In this document: positions 25,714 to 34,420 of the stretch, in pieces
How the letters are laid out: the number at the start of each line of letters is the position of its first letter
Numbering within the stretch: position 1 is the first letter of the stretch
NCBI RefSeq assembly: GCF_023074175.1
Contig: NZ_JADPKS010000103.1
Span: 1 to 64,000 of the forward strand
From: Bradyrhizobium sp. 139
Lineage (GTDB): Bacteria; Pseudomonadota; Alphaproteobacteria; Rhizobiales; Xanthobacteraceae
DNA: 64,000 nt
Direction: 5' to 3'
Notes under the pieces: generated by a model
The model's input: the letters and a program-made list of their open reading frames with translations, nothing else
The model's database searches: none
Told to the model about the DNA's origin: nothing
Position numbers and translations under genes: made by a program

Positions 25714-26703
25714 CTAGTCCTCGGGCCCCGAATTCGGCGCGAGGTCTGAAGAGCGGAAAGGCTTTGCCTTGTCCAGTCTCCGGTAGGCCGTCGAGGCAGT
25801 TCGCAACAGCATCTTCTCGCGCCTGCGGTTGAGGAAGCGAATGCCCGCCTCGGGGACGGCCTCGTTCAATGACACTGCCAGGGCTTGCCCTCGCGCATCG
25901 TCGTTCAGCTGCCCGAGGGACTTTTGCGCCTTGCGCAATTGCTTGAGGATCGACTTCTGTTTCGTGAGCAATTTGTCTGCGAACAGGTCCTCCAGCGACT
26001 CTATCGAATACGTCATTCGCTTGTTGAGAAGCCGCAGCTTGTGCCTCTTTTCGACGTTGAGCTTGCCGAGCTTCCGGGCTTGCTTGAGCAGTGTCTTTTC
26101 CCACTCGGTCAGCCGCGCTGTCGCGTGGTCTGCGAGTGAGCAGCGGCGTAGCCTGATGGCCTCCTTGCTCCGCCCGGTCGACCAGGGGCCGCTCTCGATC
26201 CAGGTCGCGGTTTGCTCGACCATGCGGCGATACCGTGCAGACTGCAACGCGCGCGCCAGCAGGCGGTGGCTCTCCGCGCGCTTTTCGTCCCAGTGCTGGA
26301 GCTCGGCAATCACGGCGAGTTCGTCGCCGCTCTCGGCGACGACGCGTTCGATCGCCACGTCGAGGTCCCGTACCATGCCGAGCTGGCTGTTCAGCCATTT
26401 CAGTTCGGCCCAGACCTTCGGCCGCAGCGCGTCGTCGACCATCGGCGAAAAGAAGCGAATCGCGGTGCGCAGATGCGTCAGCGCGATCCGGATCTGATGC
26501 AGCGCGTCGGGATCGCCGCGGCATGTGCCGTCGTGCTGGGCGAGGACGGCATCGAGGTGACGGCGGGCGATGATCCGGAACGCCGTATCGCAGGCCATGC
26601 GGGGGCTGAGTCGGCCGGGCAGAGCATTGCGCCGCGCCGCCGGCTTGGCGAGCGCGGCAGCCGTCGAGCTCGTGCTGGGTCGCGACATCCTTGCCCGCGC
26701 CAA
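25714..26703 (-). CDS. CHAD domain-containing protein
   Basis: The 329-residue, strongly basic, helical protein carries a CHAD (conserved histidine alpha-helical) domain: DALHQIRIALTHLRTAIRFF near the N-terminus with the HxxR/LR pattern, and a matching C-terminal half (KRHKLRLLNKRMTYSIESL). CHAD proteins bind inorganic polyphosphate and are often near polyphosphate or stress genes. A TTG at 26703 starts 10 bases after the upstream kinase gene stops and has AAGG at good distance; ATG 26688 is the alternative. The two genes form an operon. Confidence 0.85.
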   Translation of the reverse strand: MARARMSRPSTSSTAAALAKPAARRNALPGRLSPRMACDTAFRIIARRHLDAVLAQHDGTCRGDPDALHQIRIALTHLRTAIRFFSPMVDDALRPKVWAELKWLNSQLGMVRDLDVAIERVVAESGDELAVIAELQHWDEKRAESHRLLARALQSARYRRMVEQTATWIESGPWSTGRSKEAIRLRRCSLADHATARLTEWEKTLLKQARKLGKLNVEKRHKLRLLNKRMTYSIESLEDLFADKLLTKQKSILKQLRKAQKSLGQLNDDARGQALAVSLNEAVPEAGIRFLNRRREKMLLRTASTAYRRLDKAKPFRSSDLAPNSGPED

Positions 26704-26713
26704 TCAGATTGCC

Positions 26714-28249
26714 TTATTTGCCGTCAGCGATCGCGTCCCGGCAGCTTTGGAGCGTCTGCTCTGGTGTCCCGGATGCATCGATGGTCGCCCAATCGACATG
26801 GCCGATATTATAGTGCTCTTGCTGCGCGGCAACCTCTTGCGTGGCGTCGGATGCATCTCCCCGGCGGCTTCCGATTCGCGCCTGCCGGGTCGCGAGGTCC
26901 GCAACCAGGAATAGGCCCTTAAGTGGCACGCCGCACGCGCGAGCCAGGGCGGCCACGTCGTCCCGTTCGGCCTCGCTTGCAAAGACGGCATCGACGATTG
27001 CAGAATGGCCTTGCGCCAGCACCTGCCGGGCGCGCTGCATCAGCGCCTCATAGACGCGCGCCGTGACCTCAGGCTGGTATGTGGACGGTGGCAGCCGCTC
27101 GGTGTGTCCCACCTGAAGCAATTGCTTGCGAATGACGTCGCTGCGCAGCACGACGGCGCCCGGTTGCGGCACCACGATGGGCGCCAGCGCGCGGGCGAGC
27201 ACGGATTTTCCGGTGCCCGACAGTCCTCCAACCGCAATCAGCCGAGGGGCGGGGGGGAGGATCAACGCCCGAGCGAGCTCGAAATAGCGGCGCGCCTCAT
27301 CGAGAATGTCGGAGCCCTCAGCATCGGGCTGCCTCAGCCGCGCCAGCGCCACCTGTGCGCGGATCGCCGCGCGAATGGACATGAAGAGTGGCAGTGCAGC
27401 CAGGGCATCGAGAGTTTCGTCGGGCGCCGTCATCAGATACTGGTTCAGGACGGCATTGGCCGCGACCGACTGGTCATGGCGCAGCAGGTCCATCAGCGTG
27501 AACGCAAGATCGTAGAGCACGTCCACAGTCGCCATTTGCGCGTCGAATTCGATCGCGTCGAACAGGACAGGCTGCCGGTCGATCAGCACGATATTGGCAA
27601 GATGCAAATCGCCGTGACAGCGGCGCACGAAGCCTTCGCTGGCGCGCTCCACGAGCGTGGCGCGGACGCGCAGGAGTGCCTGGTGTGAGGCTTCACCAAG
27701 CTGATCAACCTCGGCTGCCTCGAAATGATCACCGTTGCGCAGGCCGGTGCTGTTGCCATCGATCAGAGCAGGAATGGACGTAATCCACGCAGCGCCATCT
27801 GCGACCGGCGCTCTCGCATGCGATGCTGCGATCGCATCTGCGACGGCCGGGGCCAGCTCCACGTCCAGCGGGCCGGCCTTTGCCAGATGGTCCAGCGTCC
27901 GGTTTTCGTCCAAGCGGTACATGTCGACCGCATACTCGATCGGCCGACCGCGACCGTTGATCTTGATTGATCCATCCGGCTCCTCCGTGATCGCCACGAC
28001 ACCGTGATAGATTTGCGGCGCGAGCGGCCGGTTGATCCTGATCTCCTCTTCGCAGGCTGCCTTGCGCTTTTCGAGCGTCGAATAGTCGAGGAACGGAAAC
28101 TTGACGGCCCGCTTGATCTTCAGCGCGTGTGTCCCGTCCAGAAGCACCGAAGCTGCGTGCGTGTCGATCCGCTTCACGCCGGGAGATGCGCTCAGAGTTT
28201 GGAAGATCCGTTCCTGGGTGGCAAAATCGTCCGTCATCTCTGCGAGCAT
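26714..28249 (-). CDS. Bifunctional phosphotransferase-like / P-loop ATPase protein (APH + AAA_33)
   Basis: The 511-residue protein has an N-terminal aminoglycoside-phosphotransferase-like domain (RRCHGDLHLANIVLI, the HGDxHxxN catalytic loop, then FDAIEFD) and a C-terminal P-loop kinase domain (AVGGLSGTGKSVLARAL near residue 340, with VLRSDVIRKQL). Proteins of this design are common in proteobacteria and thought to phosphorylate small molecules. ATG 28249 or ATG 28237 may be the start. It precedes the CHAD gene and lies in a neighbourhood with stress-protein remnants. The substrate is unknown. Confidence 0.87.
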   Translation of the reverse strand: MLAEMTDDFATQERIFQTLSASPGVKRIDTHAASVLLDGTHALKIKRAVKFPFLDYSTLEKRKAACEEEIRINRPLAPQIYHGVVAITEEPDGSIKINGRGRPIEYAVDMYRLDENRTLDHLAKAGPLDVELAPAVADAIAASHARAPVADGAAWITSIPALIDGNSTGLRNGDHFEAAEVDQLGEASHQALLRVRATLVERASEGFVRRCHGDLHLANIVLIDRQPVLFDAIEFDAQMATVDVLYDLAFTLMDLLRHDQSVAANAVLNQYLMTAPDETLDALAALPLFMSIRAAIRAQVALARLRQPDAEGSDILDEARRYFELARALILPPAPRLIAVGGLSGTGKSVLARALAPIVVPQPGAVVLRSDVIRKQLLQVGHTERLPPSTYQPEVTARVYEALMQRARQVLAQGHSAIVDAVFASEAERDDVAALARACGVPLKGLFLVADLATRQARIGSRRGDASDATQEVAAQQEHYNIGHVDWATIDASGTPEQTLQSCRDAIADGK

Positions 28250-28412
28250 TTCCAGATGCGTCTGCGGTCAGGCAACAGGCTAACCCTTAGGGGCGGACCG
28301 GGGCCAGTCCTTGTCTTCCATCAAGGCCTGTCGTCGCGCTACTGCGCGATGTTCCCCTGCCTTGAGGATCTCGGCCAAAGGCGGCCTATCTTGATCGGCA
28401 AGGAGAATCCCG

Positions 28413-28760
28413 ATGCCCATCAAGGACGTCTTTCTGCCGCTTGTCGGCCAGCCGCGCGGGCCGGCCTTGTGGCGATCGAGAAATGCGTGGCTGCGACATC
28501 CGTCCGGGTGCTCACGGTGGCGGACGACCAGACCGATGCGATGGTGCAATCCGGAACCGCGCTCGTCGACCATCTGAGGGAACACGGGGTCTACGCCTCG
28601 TTTGAAACAGCGAGTGCTCGGAAGCTGGGCGAATTCCCACGCCGTGGATGCGATCATAATGGGTGCCTACCATCATTCGCGCCTGAACGAGCTCGTCTGG
28701 GGTGGTGTGACAAAGACCGTCATTGGCCAGCCACCGTGCTGGGTTATGATCTCGCACTAG
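28413..28760 (+). pseudogene. Universal stress protein (UspA) pseudogene
   Basis: AAGGAG precedes an ATG at 28413 (MPIKDVFLPLVGQP), a typical Usp start. The reading then continues in a second frame (GLVAIEKCVAATSVRVLTVADD, given here in part) and a third frame encodes the Usp C-terminus VDAIIMGAYHHSRLNELVW, ending at TAG 28758-28760. At least two frameshifts are needed, and the total is only about 116 codons, so internal sequence is also lost. It is a dead gene between the kinase and the acyl-CoA synthetase. Confidence 0.7.
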
Positions 28761-28828
28761 GCTCATCGCCAGTCTATCGGCCTCATATTGATCCATCGGA
28801 ACCGCCACGACCGGGCGCATTTGCTGTC

Positions 28829-31522
28829 ATGTCCACCTATCGCCTGAAGAATCTGCTGTCGCCACATTCGGTCGCGCTCGTCGGCGCGAGTGCGCGCCCC
28901 GTCTCCGTGGGGCGTGCGGTGCTCGAGAACATCCGCAAGGCCGAATTCAAGGGACAACTCGGCCTCGTCAATCCGCGCCATGCCGAGATCGGCGGCGTCG
29001 CTGCGGTGAAGCGTCTGGACAGGCTGGACTTCGTGCCCGAGCTCGTGGTCATCACCGCGCCTGCGCGAGAGGTTCCCGGCATCATCGATCAGGCCGGACG
29101 TCGAGGCTCGGCCGGCGCACTGATCGTCTCGGCCGGACTCGGTCACGGACCGGGATCCCTGCACGAGGCCGCAATCGCCGCGGCACGCAAATACGGTATG
29201 CGGCTGATTGGGCCGAACTGCCTCGGAATCATGATGCCCGGCGTCAACCTCAATGCCAGTTTCGCCGCGCACATGCCCGGAGCGGGAAGTCTCGCGCTGA
29301 TTTCCCAATCGGGCGCGATCGCCGCCGGCATGGTGGACTGGGCTGCGCAACGCGGCGCCGGCTTCTCCGGCGTTGTCACGATCGGCGATCAGATCGACGT
29401 CGATATTGCCGACCTGCTCGATTATTTCGCGATGGATCACAATACCCGCGCGATCCTGCTCTATATTGAAGCCATCAAGGACGCGCGCAAGTTCATGTCG
29501 GCGGCACGTGCAGCGGCGCGGGTCAAGCCGGTCGTCGTGGTGAAGTCCGGCCGCATGGCGCAGGGTGCGAAGGCGGCCGCCACCCATACCGGCGCGCTCG
29601 CGGGCGCCGACGCTGTCTATGACGCGGCGTTCCGCCGCGCAGGCGTTCTGCGGGTCTCCGATCTGCGCGAGCTGTTCGATTGCGCCGAGACGCTCGGCCG
29701 CGTCGAGTCGCCGACCGGAAAGCGCCTCGCTATCCTGACCAATGGCGGCGGCATCGGCGTCCTCGCCGTCGATCGATTGGTCGAGCTTGGCGGAATTCCC
29801 GCAGCCATGTCGACTGAGACGCGAAGCAATCTAGACGCGGTGCTGCCGCCGACCTGGTCCGGTGCCAATCCCGTCGACATCGTCGGCGACGCCGATGCCT
29901 CCCGCTACGCCGCGGCGCTGGAGGTGCTGCTCGCCGATCCCGGCAACGACGCGGTCCTGGTGCTCAACGTGCAGACCGCGATTGCCTCGGCCGCCGAGAT
30001 CGCGACGACCGTGACCGAACGCGTCAGGACGTATCGCCGGGAGCATCGCAGTTGGGCCAAGCCGGTGCTCGCCGCCTGGGTCGGCGCCGACCGGGCCATC
30101 ATCGAGACGCTGTCAAGTGCCTGCATCCCCAACTATCCGACCGAAGACGATGCGGTGCGCGGCTTCATGTATCTTGTCAGGCACCGCGAGGTCGTCGAGG
30201 AGCTCAGCCAGGTTCCTCCGATGATGCCGGATACGTTCGTGCCTAACGCCAAGGCCGCTAGGCAGATCGTGACCGCTGCGATTGCAGATGGCCGCAAATG
30301 GCTCGAGCCCGTCGAGATCAAGCACCTGCTCGAAGCCTATGATATTGCGATGGTACCGACTCATGCCGCGGCCGACGTCGAGCAGGCGGTCGCCTACGCT
30401 AGCGAGATGTTCACGCAAGGCGCCACAGTCGTGCTGAAAATCATGTCGCGCGACATCGTCCACAAGTCGGACGTCGGCGGCGTCGTCCTCAACCTGACCA
30501 CGCCGGAGGGCGTACGCGCGGCTGCCACCGACATTCTCGCGCGTGCGAGGAAGCACCGTCCTGAAGCCCGCATTGAGGGCGTTATCGTGCAGGCGATGGT
30601 CGTCAAGGCGAAGACGCGCGAGCTGATCCTGGGTCTTGCCGACGATCCCACCTTTGGCACCGTCGTCGTCTTCGGCCGGGGCGGGACGGCGGTCGAGATC
30701 ATCAACGACAAGGCACTGGCGCTGCCACCGCTCGATCTGCCGCTCGCCCGCGACCTGATCGGCCGCACGCGCGTATCACGGCTGCTGAATGCCTATCGGG
30801 ACGTACCCGCCGTCGAGCAGGATGCCGTCGCGATGGTGTTGGTCAAGCTCGCCCAGATGGCGGCCGACGTTCCCGAGATCCGTGAATTCGATATCAACCC
30901 ACTGCTTGCGGACGAGACCGGCGTGACCGCGGTCGACACCCGCGTCGCAGTGGGACGGCCGCAGCGGAAATTCGCTGGCTCCGGCCCGGCCAATTTCGCC
31001 GTCCGGGCCTATCCGTCGCAGTGGGAGCGCCGCCTGGCGCTGAAGGACGATTGGCAAATCTTCGTGCGGCCCTTGCGTCCCGAGGACGAGCCGACCATCC
31101 ACGAATTCCTGCGTCACGTCACGGCGCACGACCTACGCCTGCGTTTCTTCGCGCCGATGAAGGAATTCACCCACGAGTTCATCGCGCGCCTGACCCAGCT
31201 CGACTATGCGCGCGCGATGGCCTTCATCGCATTCGACGAAGCCACCAGCGAGATGGTCGGCGTGGTCCGGCTCCATTCGGACTCGGTCTATGAGAGTGGC
31301 GAATACGCGATCCTGCTGCGGTCGGACCTCAAGGGCAGGGGGCTCGGATGGACCCTGATGCAGCTGATCATCGACTATGCGAAATCGGAAGGGTTGAAGG
31401 TCATCTCGGGCGACGTGCTCCAGGAGAACACCGTGATGCTCGAGATGTGCCGACAGCTTGGTTTTGAGGTGAAGCCGGATCCCGCCGAGCCTGATATTTG
31501 CGACGTCAGGCTGAAGCTCTGA
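28829..31522 (+). CDS. ADP-forming acyl-CoA synthetase fused to a GNAT acetyltransferase domain
   Basis: The 897-residue protein has the CoA-binding domain (VALVGASARPVSVGRAVLENI), the ligase CoA domain with THTGALAGADAVYDAAF, an ATP-grasp domain (VVLKIMSRDIVHKSDVGGVV) and a C-terminal GNAT domain (FVRPLRPEDEPTIHEFL; LKGRGLGWTLMQLII). The histidine of THTGALAG corresponds to the phosphohistidine of active ADP-forming synthetases; PatZ-type acetyltransferases with this plan often lack it. The ORF opens at 28004, but ATG 28829 begins the conserved protein. It may make acetyl- or acyl-CoA and also acylate protein lysines. It stands alone after the UspA remnant. Confidence 0.9.
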   Translation: MSTYRLKNLLSPHSVALVGASARPVSVGRAVLENIRKAEFKGQLGLVNPRHAEIGGVAAVKRLDRLDFVPELVVITAPAREVPGIIDQAGRRGSAGALIVSAGLGHGPGSLHEAAIAAARKYGMRLIGPNCLGIMMPGVNLNASFAAHMPGAGSLALISQSGAIAAGMVDWAAQRGAGFSGVVTIGDQIDVDIADLLDYFAMDHNTRAILLYIEAIKDARKFMSAARAAARVKPVVVVKSGRMAQGAKAAATHTGALAGADAVYDAAFRRAGVLRVSDLRELFDCAETLGRVESPTGKRLAILTNGGGIGVLAVDRLVELGGIPAAMSTETRSNLDAVLPPTWSGANPVDIVGDADASRYAAALEVLLADPGNDAVLVLNVQTAIASAAEIATTVTERVRTYRREHRSWAKPVLAAWVGADRAIIETLSSACIPNYPTEDDAVRGFMYLVRHREVVEELSQVPPMMPDTFVPNAKAARQIVTAAIADGRKWLEPVEIKHLLEAYDIAMVPTHAAADVEQAVAYASEMFTQGATVVLKIMSRDIVHKSDVGGVVLNLTTPEGVRAAATDILARARKHRPEARIEGVIVQAMVVKAKTRELILGLADDPTFGTVVVFGRGGTAVEIINDKALALPPLDLPLARDLIGRTRVSRLLNAYRDVPAVEQDAVAMVLVKLAQMAADVPEIREFDINPLLADETGVTAVDTRVAVGRPQRKFAGSGPANFAVRAYPSQWERRLALKDDWQIFVRPLRPEDEPTIHEFLRHVTAHDLRLRFFAPMKEFTHEFIARLTQLDYARAMAFIAFDEATSEMVGVVRLHSDSVYESGEYAILLRSDLKGRGLGWTLMQLIIDYAKSEGLKVISGDVLQENTVMLEMCRQLGFEVKPDPAEPDICDVRLKL

Positions 31523-31530
31523 GCGCGTCG

Positions 31531-31812
31531 CTAGGAGCGCGCTTCAGCCGAATTTGCAGCGGCGGAGTCCCGGGCCGTCGCTCGCAGGCTCTTGATGATG
31601 ATCGCGATCAGCGGCACCAGCACCGGCACGACTGTGCTGAGCGGATGGTGGACTGCGGCTGGCACCTGGACCTGGAGCGCCCGCGCCTCGAGCTGTAAAG
31701 CTTCGATGGATGCGCCGTGAATTTCGTCGGCGAGTTCGATGTCGCGGCCGGATGGAGGACGGCCGGCAACGATGAAGAGAAACGCCGCGATGGCGAAATT
31801 GATGTCGGACAC
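31531..31812 (-). CDS. Small hypothetical membrane protein
   Basis: A 93-residue frame starting at GTG 31812 (GGAA upstream) encodes two hydrophobic stretches, INFAIAAFLFIVAG at the N-terminus and STVVPVLVPLIAIIIKSL near the C-terminus, joined by a polar middle. It is convergent with the synthetase/GNAT gene and 8 bases from its end. No family is recognised. The two membrane segments argue that it is a real gene, but a chance frame cannot be excluded. Confidence 0.45.
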   Translation of the reverse strand: MSDINFAIAAFLFIVAGRPPSGRDIELADEIHGASIEALQLEARALQVQVPAAVHHPLSTVVPVLVPLIAIIIKSLRATARDSAAANSAEARS

Positions 31813-31892
31813 GGTTCCACTTCCGATGAGCCGCCGATCAATGACACTGGCCGTCTGCCGCAAATAATGCCCTCAAATAAGCTGGGAGGAGC

Positions 31893-32298
31893 ATGATGCC
31901 TACGGATGCGTCGCTGCTGACCATTGCCGTCGTGGCGACTTTCGTCACTTCGCCGCAGCTCTGGCTTGGACGGACCGACAAACCAGCCCAAGCCGGCTCG
32001 ACCCAGATTCCAAGCGCAAAGCTCGGAGATCATAGCCTCGTCTGGACGGCTATCGCCGACGCTCGTCCGGCCGGCTCCTGGCCGTTGGGCAGCGCCTCAA
32101 CGCAATCGCGACTTGCGCCGCCTGCAACTCTGCATCGATCCACGTGCATCGCGCATCCTTCGGGTGCGACCTGCGAGCCCGGCCACGGCATTTTTGCGGC
32201 ATTTGTCCAAAACCGCGCGCATGCTTTCCGGTTGAAAAGCCTGGCAACACTGACTACGCAGGAACTCCAGTGCCTCGTAGTCTTAGGAGCCCAGCGGC
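31893..32298 (+). other. Unassigned stretch before the Crp/Fnr gene, with one possible small ORF
   Basis: GGGAGGAG lies just before ATG 31893 and starts a frame MMPTDASLLTIAVVATFVTS with one hydrophobic segment. The frame runs on to 32531, overlapping the regulator gene by more than 200 bases, so it is unlikely to be intact as it stands. No domain was recognised in any frame of these 406 bases. Confidence 0.25.
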
Positions 32299-33024
32299 GT
32301 GCCTCAGGACAAGACCGGCGACCCCCGACAAGCTGCGGGCAACAAACTATCGGTGCTGCGCAAGCACCCGATCTTCGCGGATCTGGAGCCGGAAGCGCTC
32401 GATCAGCTCTGCCGCTACGCCAAGCACACCACCGTGAAGCGGGGCGCGACCATCGCCGCCAAGGGCGATCCCGGCAACAATTTGTTCGCGGTGATCAAGG
32501 GAACAGTGAAGATCTCCTCTTCGTCGCCTGACGGCCGGAACGCCCTTCTCAATCTGATCGGTCCGGGAGAAATCTTTGGCGAGATCGCGGTTCTCGACGG
32601 TGCGCCGCGCTCGGCCGACGCGACCGCCAACACCAATTGCGAACTCTACATCATCGACCGCCGTGACTTTCTGCCATTCGTGAAGAGCCAGCCAGCGCTG
32701 GCGATGAAGTTCATCGAGCTGCTCTGCGCGCGCCTGCGCTGGACCAGCCAGCAGGTCGAACAGGTGATCCTGCAGAACCTGCCGGGCCGGCTTGCGAGCG
32801 CACTGCTCGGTCTCACCGAAGAGCGCAAGCTCGACTCCGGCAGCGGCACGCTCGCCATCACGCAGCAGGAGATCAGCGAGATGGTGGGCATGACGCGCGA
32901 GAGCATCAACAAGCAATTGCGCGTCTGGGCCGGACGCAACTGGGTTCGCCTCGAGCACGGCGCGATCGTCGTGCTGGATATCGATGCGCTGCGCGGCCTC
33001 GCCGACAGCGGCCTCGACGGCTAG
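32299..33024 (+). CDS. Crp/Fnr family transcriptional regulator
   Basis: The 241-residue protein has an N-terminal cyclic-nucleotide-type beta-barrel (HPIFADLEPEALDQLCRYA; NLFAVIKGTVKISSSSPDGR; GEIFGEIAVLDGAPRSADA) and a C-terminal winged helix (LAITQQEISEMVGMTRESINKQLRVW). It lacks the N-terminal cysteine cluster of Fnr, so it probably does not carry an iron-sulfur cluster. The PRSADATA stretch resembles cAMP-pocket sequences (RSA in Crp), so a nucleotide ligand is possible. The start is GTG 32299 with TAGGAG at good spacing. It stands alone. Confidence 0.9.
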   Translation: MPQDKTGDPRQAAGNKLSVLRKHPIFADLEPEALDQLCRYAKHTTVKRGATIAAKGDPGNNLFAVIKGTVKISSSSPDGRNALLNLIGPGEIFGEIAVLDGAPRSADATANTNCELYIIDRRDFLPFVKSQPALAMKFIELLCARLRWTSQQVEQVILQNLPGRLASALLGLTEERKLDSGSGTLAITQQEISEMVGMTRESINKQLRVWAGRNWVRLEHGAIVVLDIDALRGLADSGLDG

Positions 33025-33030
33025 TGAGCC

Positions 33031-33814
33031 TCAGACCTGATTGTCGATGATGGCGACCGCTCGGGTCCAGCCTGCGGACGCTCGCTCGATCTTCACCGGG
33101 AAGCATGAGACCGTGAATCCGGTCGAAGGCAGCTTGTCGAGATTGTGCAGCTTCTCGAGATGGCAATAGCCGATGTGTCGTCCTGCCTTGTGGCCTTCCC
33201 AGATCAGGTCGGCATTTCTTGTTTCTGCATATTTCTTCGCGGTGTAGACGAACGGCGCGTCCCAGCTCCAGCCGTCGGTGCCGGTCAGCCGCACGCCGCG
33301 TTCGAGCAGATACATGGTGGCCTCATAGCCCATGCCGTATCCGGAGTTGACGTAATCGGCCTGGCCGAATTTGGCGCCGGCGCTGGTGTTGATGACGACG
33401 ATCTCCAGCGGCGACAGCGTGTGCCCGATGCGCTTCAGCTCCTTCCCCGACATCGTCGGCGGTCGCCACGTACCCGTCAGGCAGATGCCGGAAATCGAGC
33501 TTCACGCCGGGCTGAAGGCACCATTCCAGAGGCACCTCGTCGATGGTCCATGACCGCTCGCCGCGGTTCATGGTCGGGTGGAAATGCCAGGGCGCGTCGA
33601 GATGCGTGCCGTTGTGGGTGGACAGCGAAACCTGTTCGACGGCCCAGCCCTGGCCATCCGGCAAATCCTGCGCCTTGAGCCCGTCGAAAAACTGCAGCAT
33701 GCGCGGCAGGCCCTGCTGATGATCGATATATTGGATTGTCGGGTGATTGCCCGGCGGATCGGCCGTCACGTCGTTTCGGAGCGGCACGGAGATATCGATG
33801 AGCTTCCGTGGCAT
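33031..33814 (-). pseudogene. Cyclase family protein (kynurenine formamidase-like) with a frameshift
   Basis: Two adjoining frames together make one cyclase-family protein. The first starts at ATG 33814 (GAGG 8 bases upstream) with RKLIDISVPLRNDVTADPPG, then LSTHNGTHLDAPWHFHP, the HxGTHxDAPxHF metal motif. After GYVATADDVG the frame breaks, and the remainder (KELKRIGHTLSPLEIVVINTSAG to the end) is in the next frame. Removing one base from the run CCCC at 33445-33448 would restore a full protein of about 260 residues. It is either a recent mutation or a sequence error. Such enzymes hydrolyse amides or open lactones. Confidence 0.75.
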
Positions 33815-33824
33815 GGGCATTTCC

Positions 33825-33848
33825 TCAAAACGGACCGTTCTGTTTTGA
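33825..33848. promoter_or_regulatory. TetR-type operator upstream of the cyclase gene
   Basis: TCAAAAC and GTTTTGA form perfect 7-base arms around a 10-base centre that is itself largely symmetrical; 20 of 24 positions obey the dyad. It overlaps the ribosome-site region of the cyclase gene. AACNG-type half sites of this sort are typical of TetR proteins, but no TetR gene is nearby. Confidence 0.5.
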
Positions 33849-33967
33849 CGCATCTTGAGGGGGCCGCACCGGCAGCGTCAAGTAACGCGCCGGTGCGGGG
33901 GCTTTCGGAAAAAACCGTCCCCCCGCCGATTGCTTTCTCAGGGCGCCGTCAGGTCGATCGATGCAAC

Positions 33968-33989
33968 TCCAGCATCGATCGATGCTGGA
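33968..33989. repeat. 22-bp perfect palindrome
   Basis: TCCAGCATCGA and its complement meet without a loop at 33968-33989. A partial copy (GTCGATCGATGC) lies just before it. It is not followed by a run of T, so it is not a standard terminator. It sits in the 600-base gap between the cyclase and TRAP genes. Confidence 0.5.
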
Positions 33990-34139
33990 TTTGGCTTGGA
34001 CTCAGAATGCCGTCCGCCCTAGGGACGACATTGGCGACATCGCCCCCATGCAGCGCGTCGCATAGGACGGGGCGATCGTCTCGTCAGAACCTCAAAGCCG
34101 CAACCAATAGCGGCCGAGCACAAAACCAGAGGAACGTCC

Positions 34140-34330
34140 ATGGATACAACGAGCATCGTCACCTCGCGTCCGGCATTGGCCGACGGCGAGGCGGGATTGC
34201 AGGGGACCGGTACTTGCCGCGCAGCTCCCGCCTGGGGTGGCGCGATGAAGTCGCGCTTTCCGGGGCGGAGATCATCAATCAGCCAAATCCGCTCGACTCC
34301 GTCACGCAATCCTACCAAGGTCGGTTGTAG
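34140..34330 (+). pseudogene. Possible decayed gene fragment
   Basis: GAGGAACGTCC precedes ATG 34140, which starts a frame (MDTTSIVTSRPALADGEAGL) that soon loses protein-like character. A different frame then reads like real protein (ALSGAEIINQPNPLDSVTQS) to a TAG at 34328-34330. This looks like a start and an end joined by deletion or frameshift. The family was not recognised. The rest of the gap 33849-34420 holds only the palindrome. Confidence 0.3.
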
Positions 34331-34420
34331 CGCTTGACTTCGCACCTGAAGTGGAGCGACCCAAGGCGGCCCGCAGAAACTGCCCGACAACGACATAATC
34401 AACTCAGGAGGTAAGCCCAG

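Noticed and set aside
28391..28404. FNR/FixK box TTGAT-CGGC-AAGGA before the UspA remnant
   Set aside because: Only the left half matches TTGAT-N4-ATCAA; the right half overlaps the ribosome site, so the match is not convincing.
28004..28828. N-terminal extension of the synthetase/GNAT frame by 275 codons
   Set aside because: The extension lies opposite the kinase gene and across the UspA remnant and has no conserved sequence; ATG 28829 begins the CoA-binding domain.
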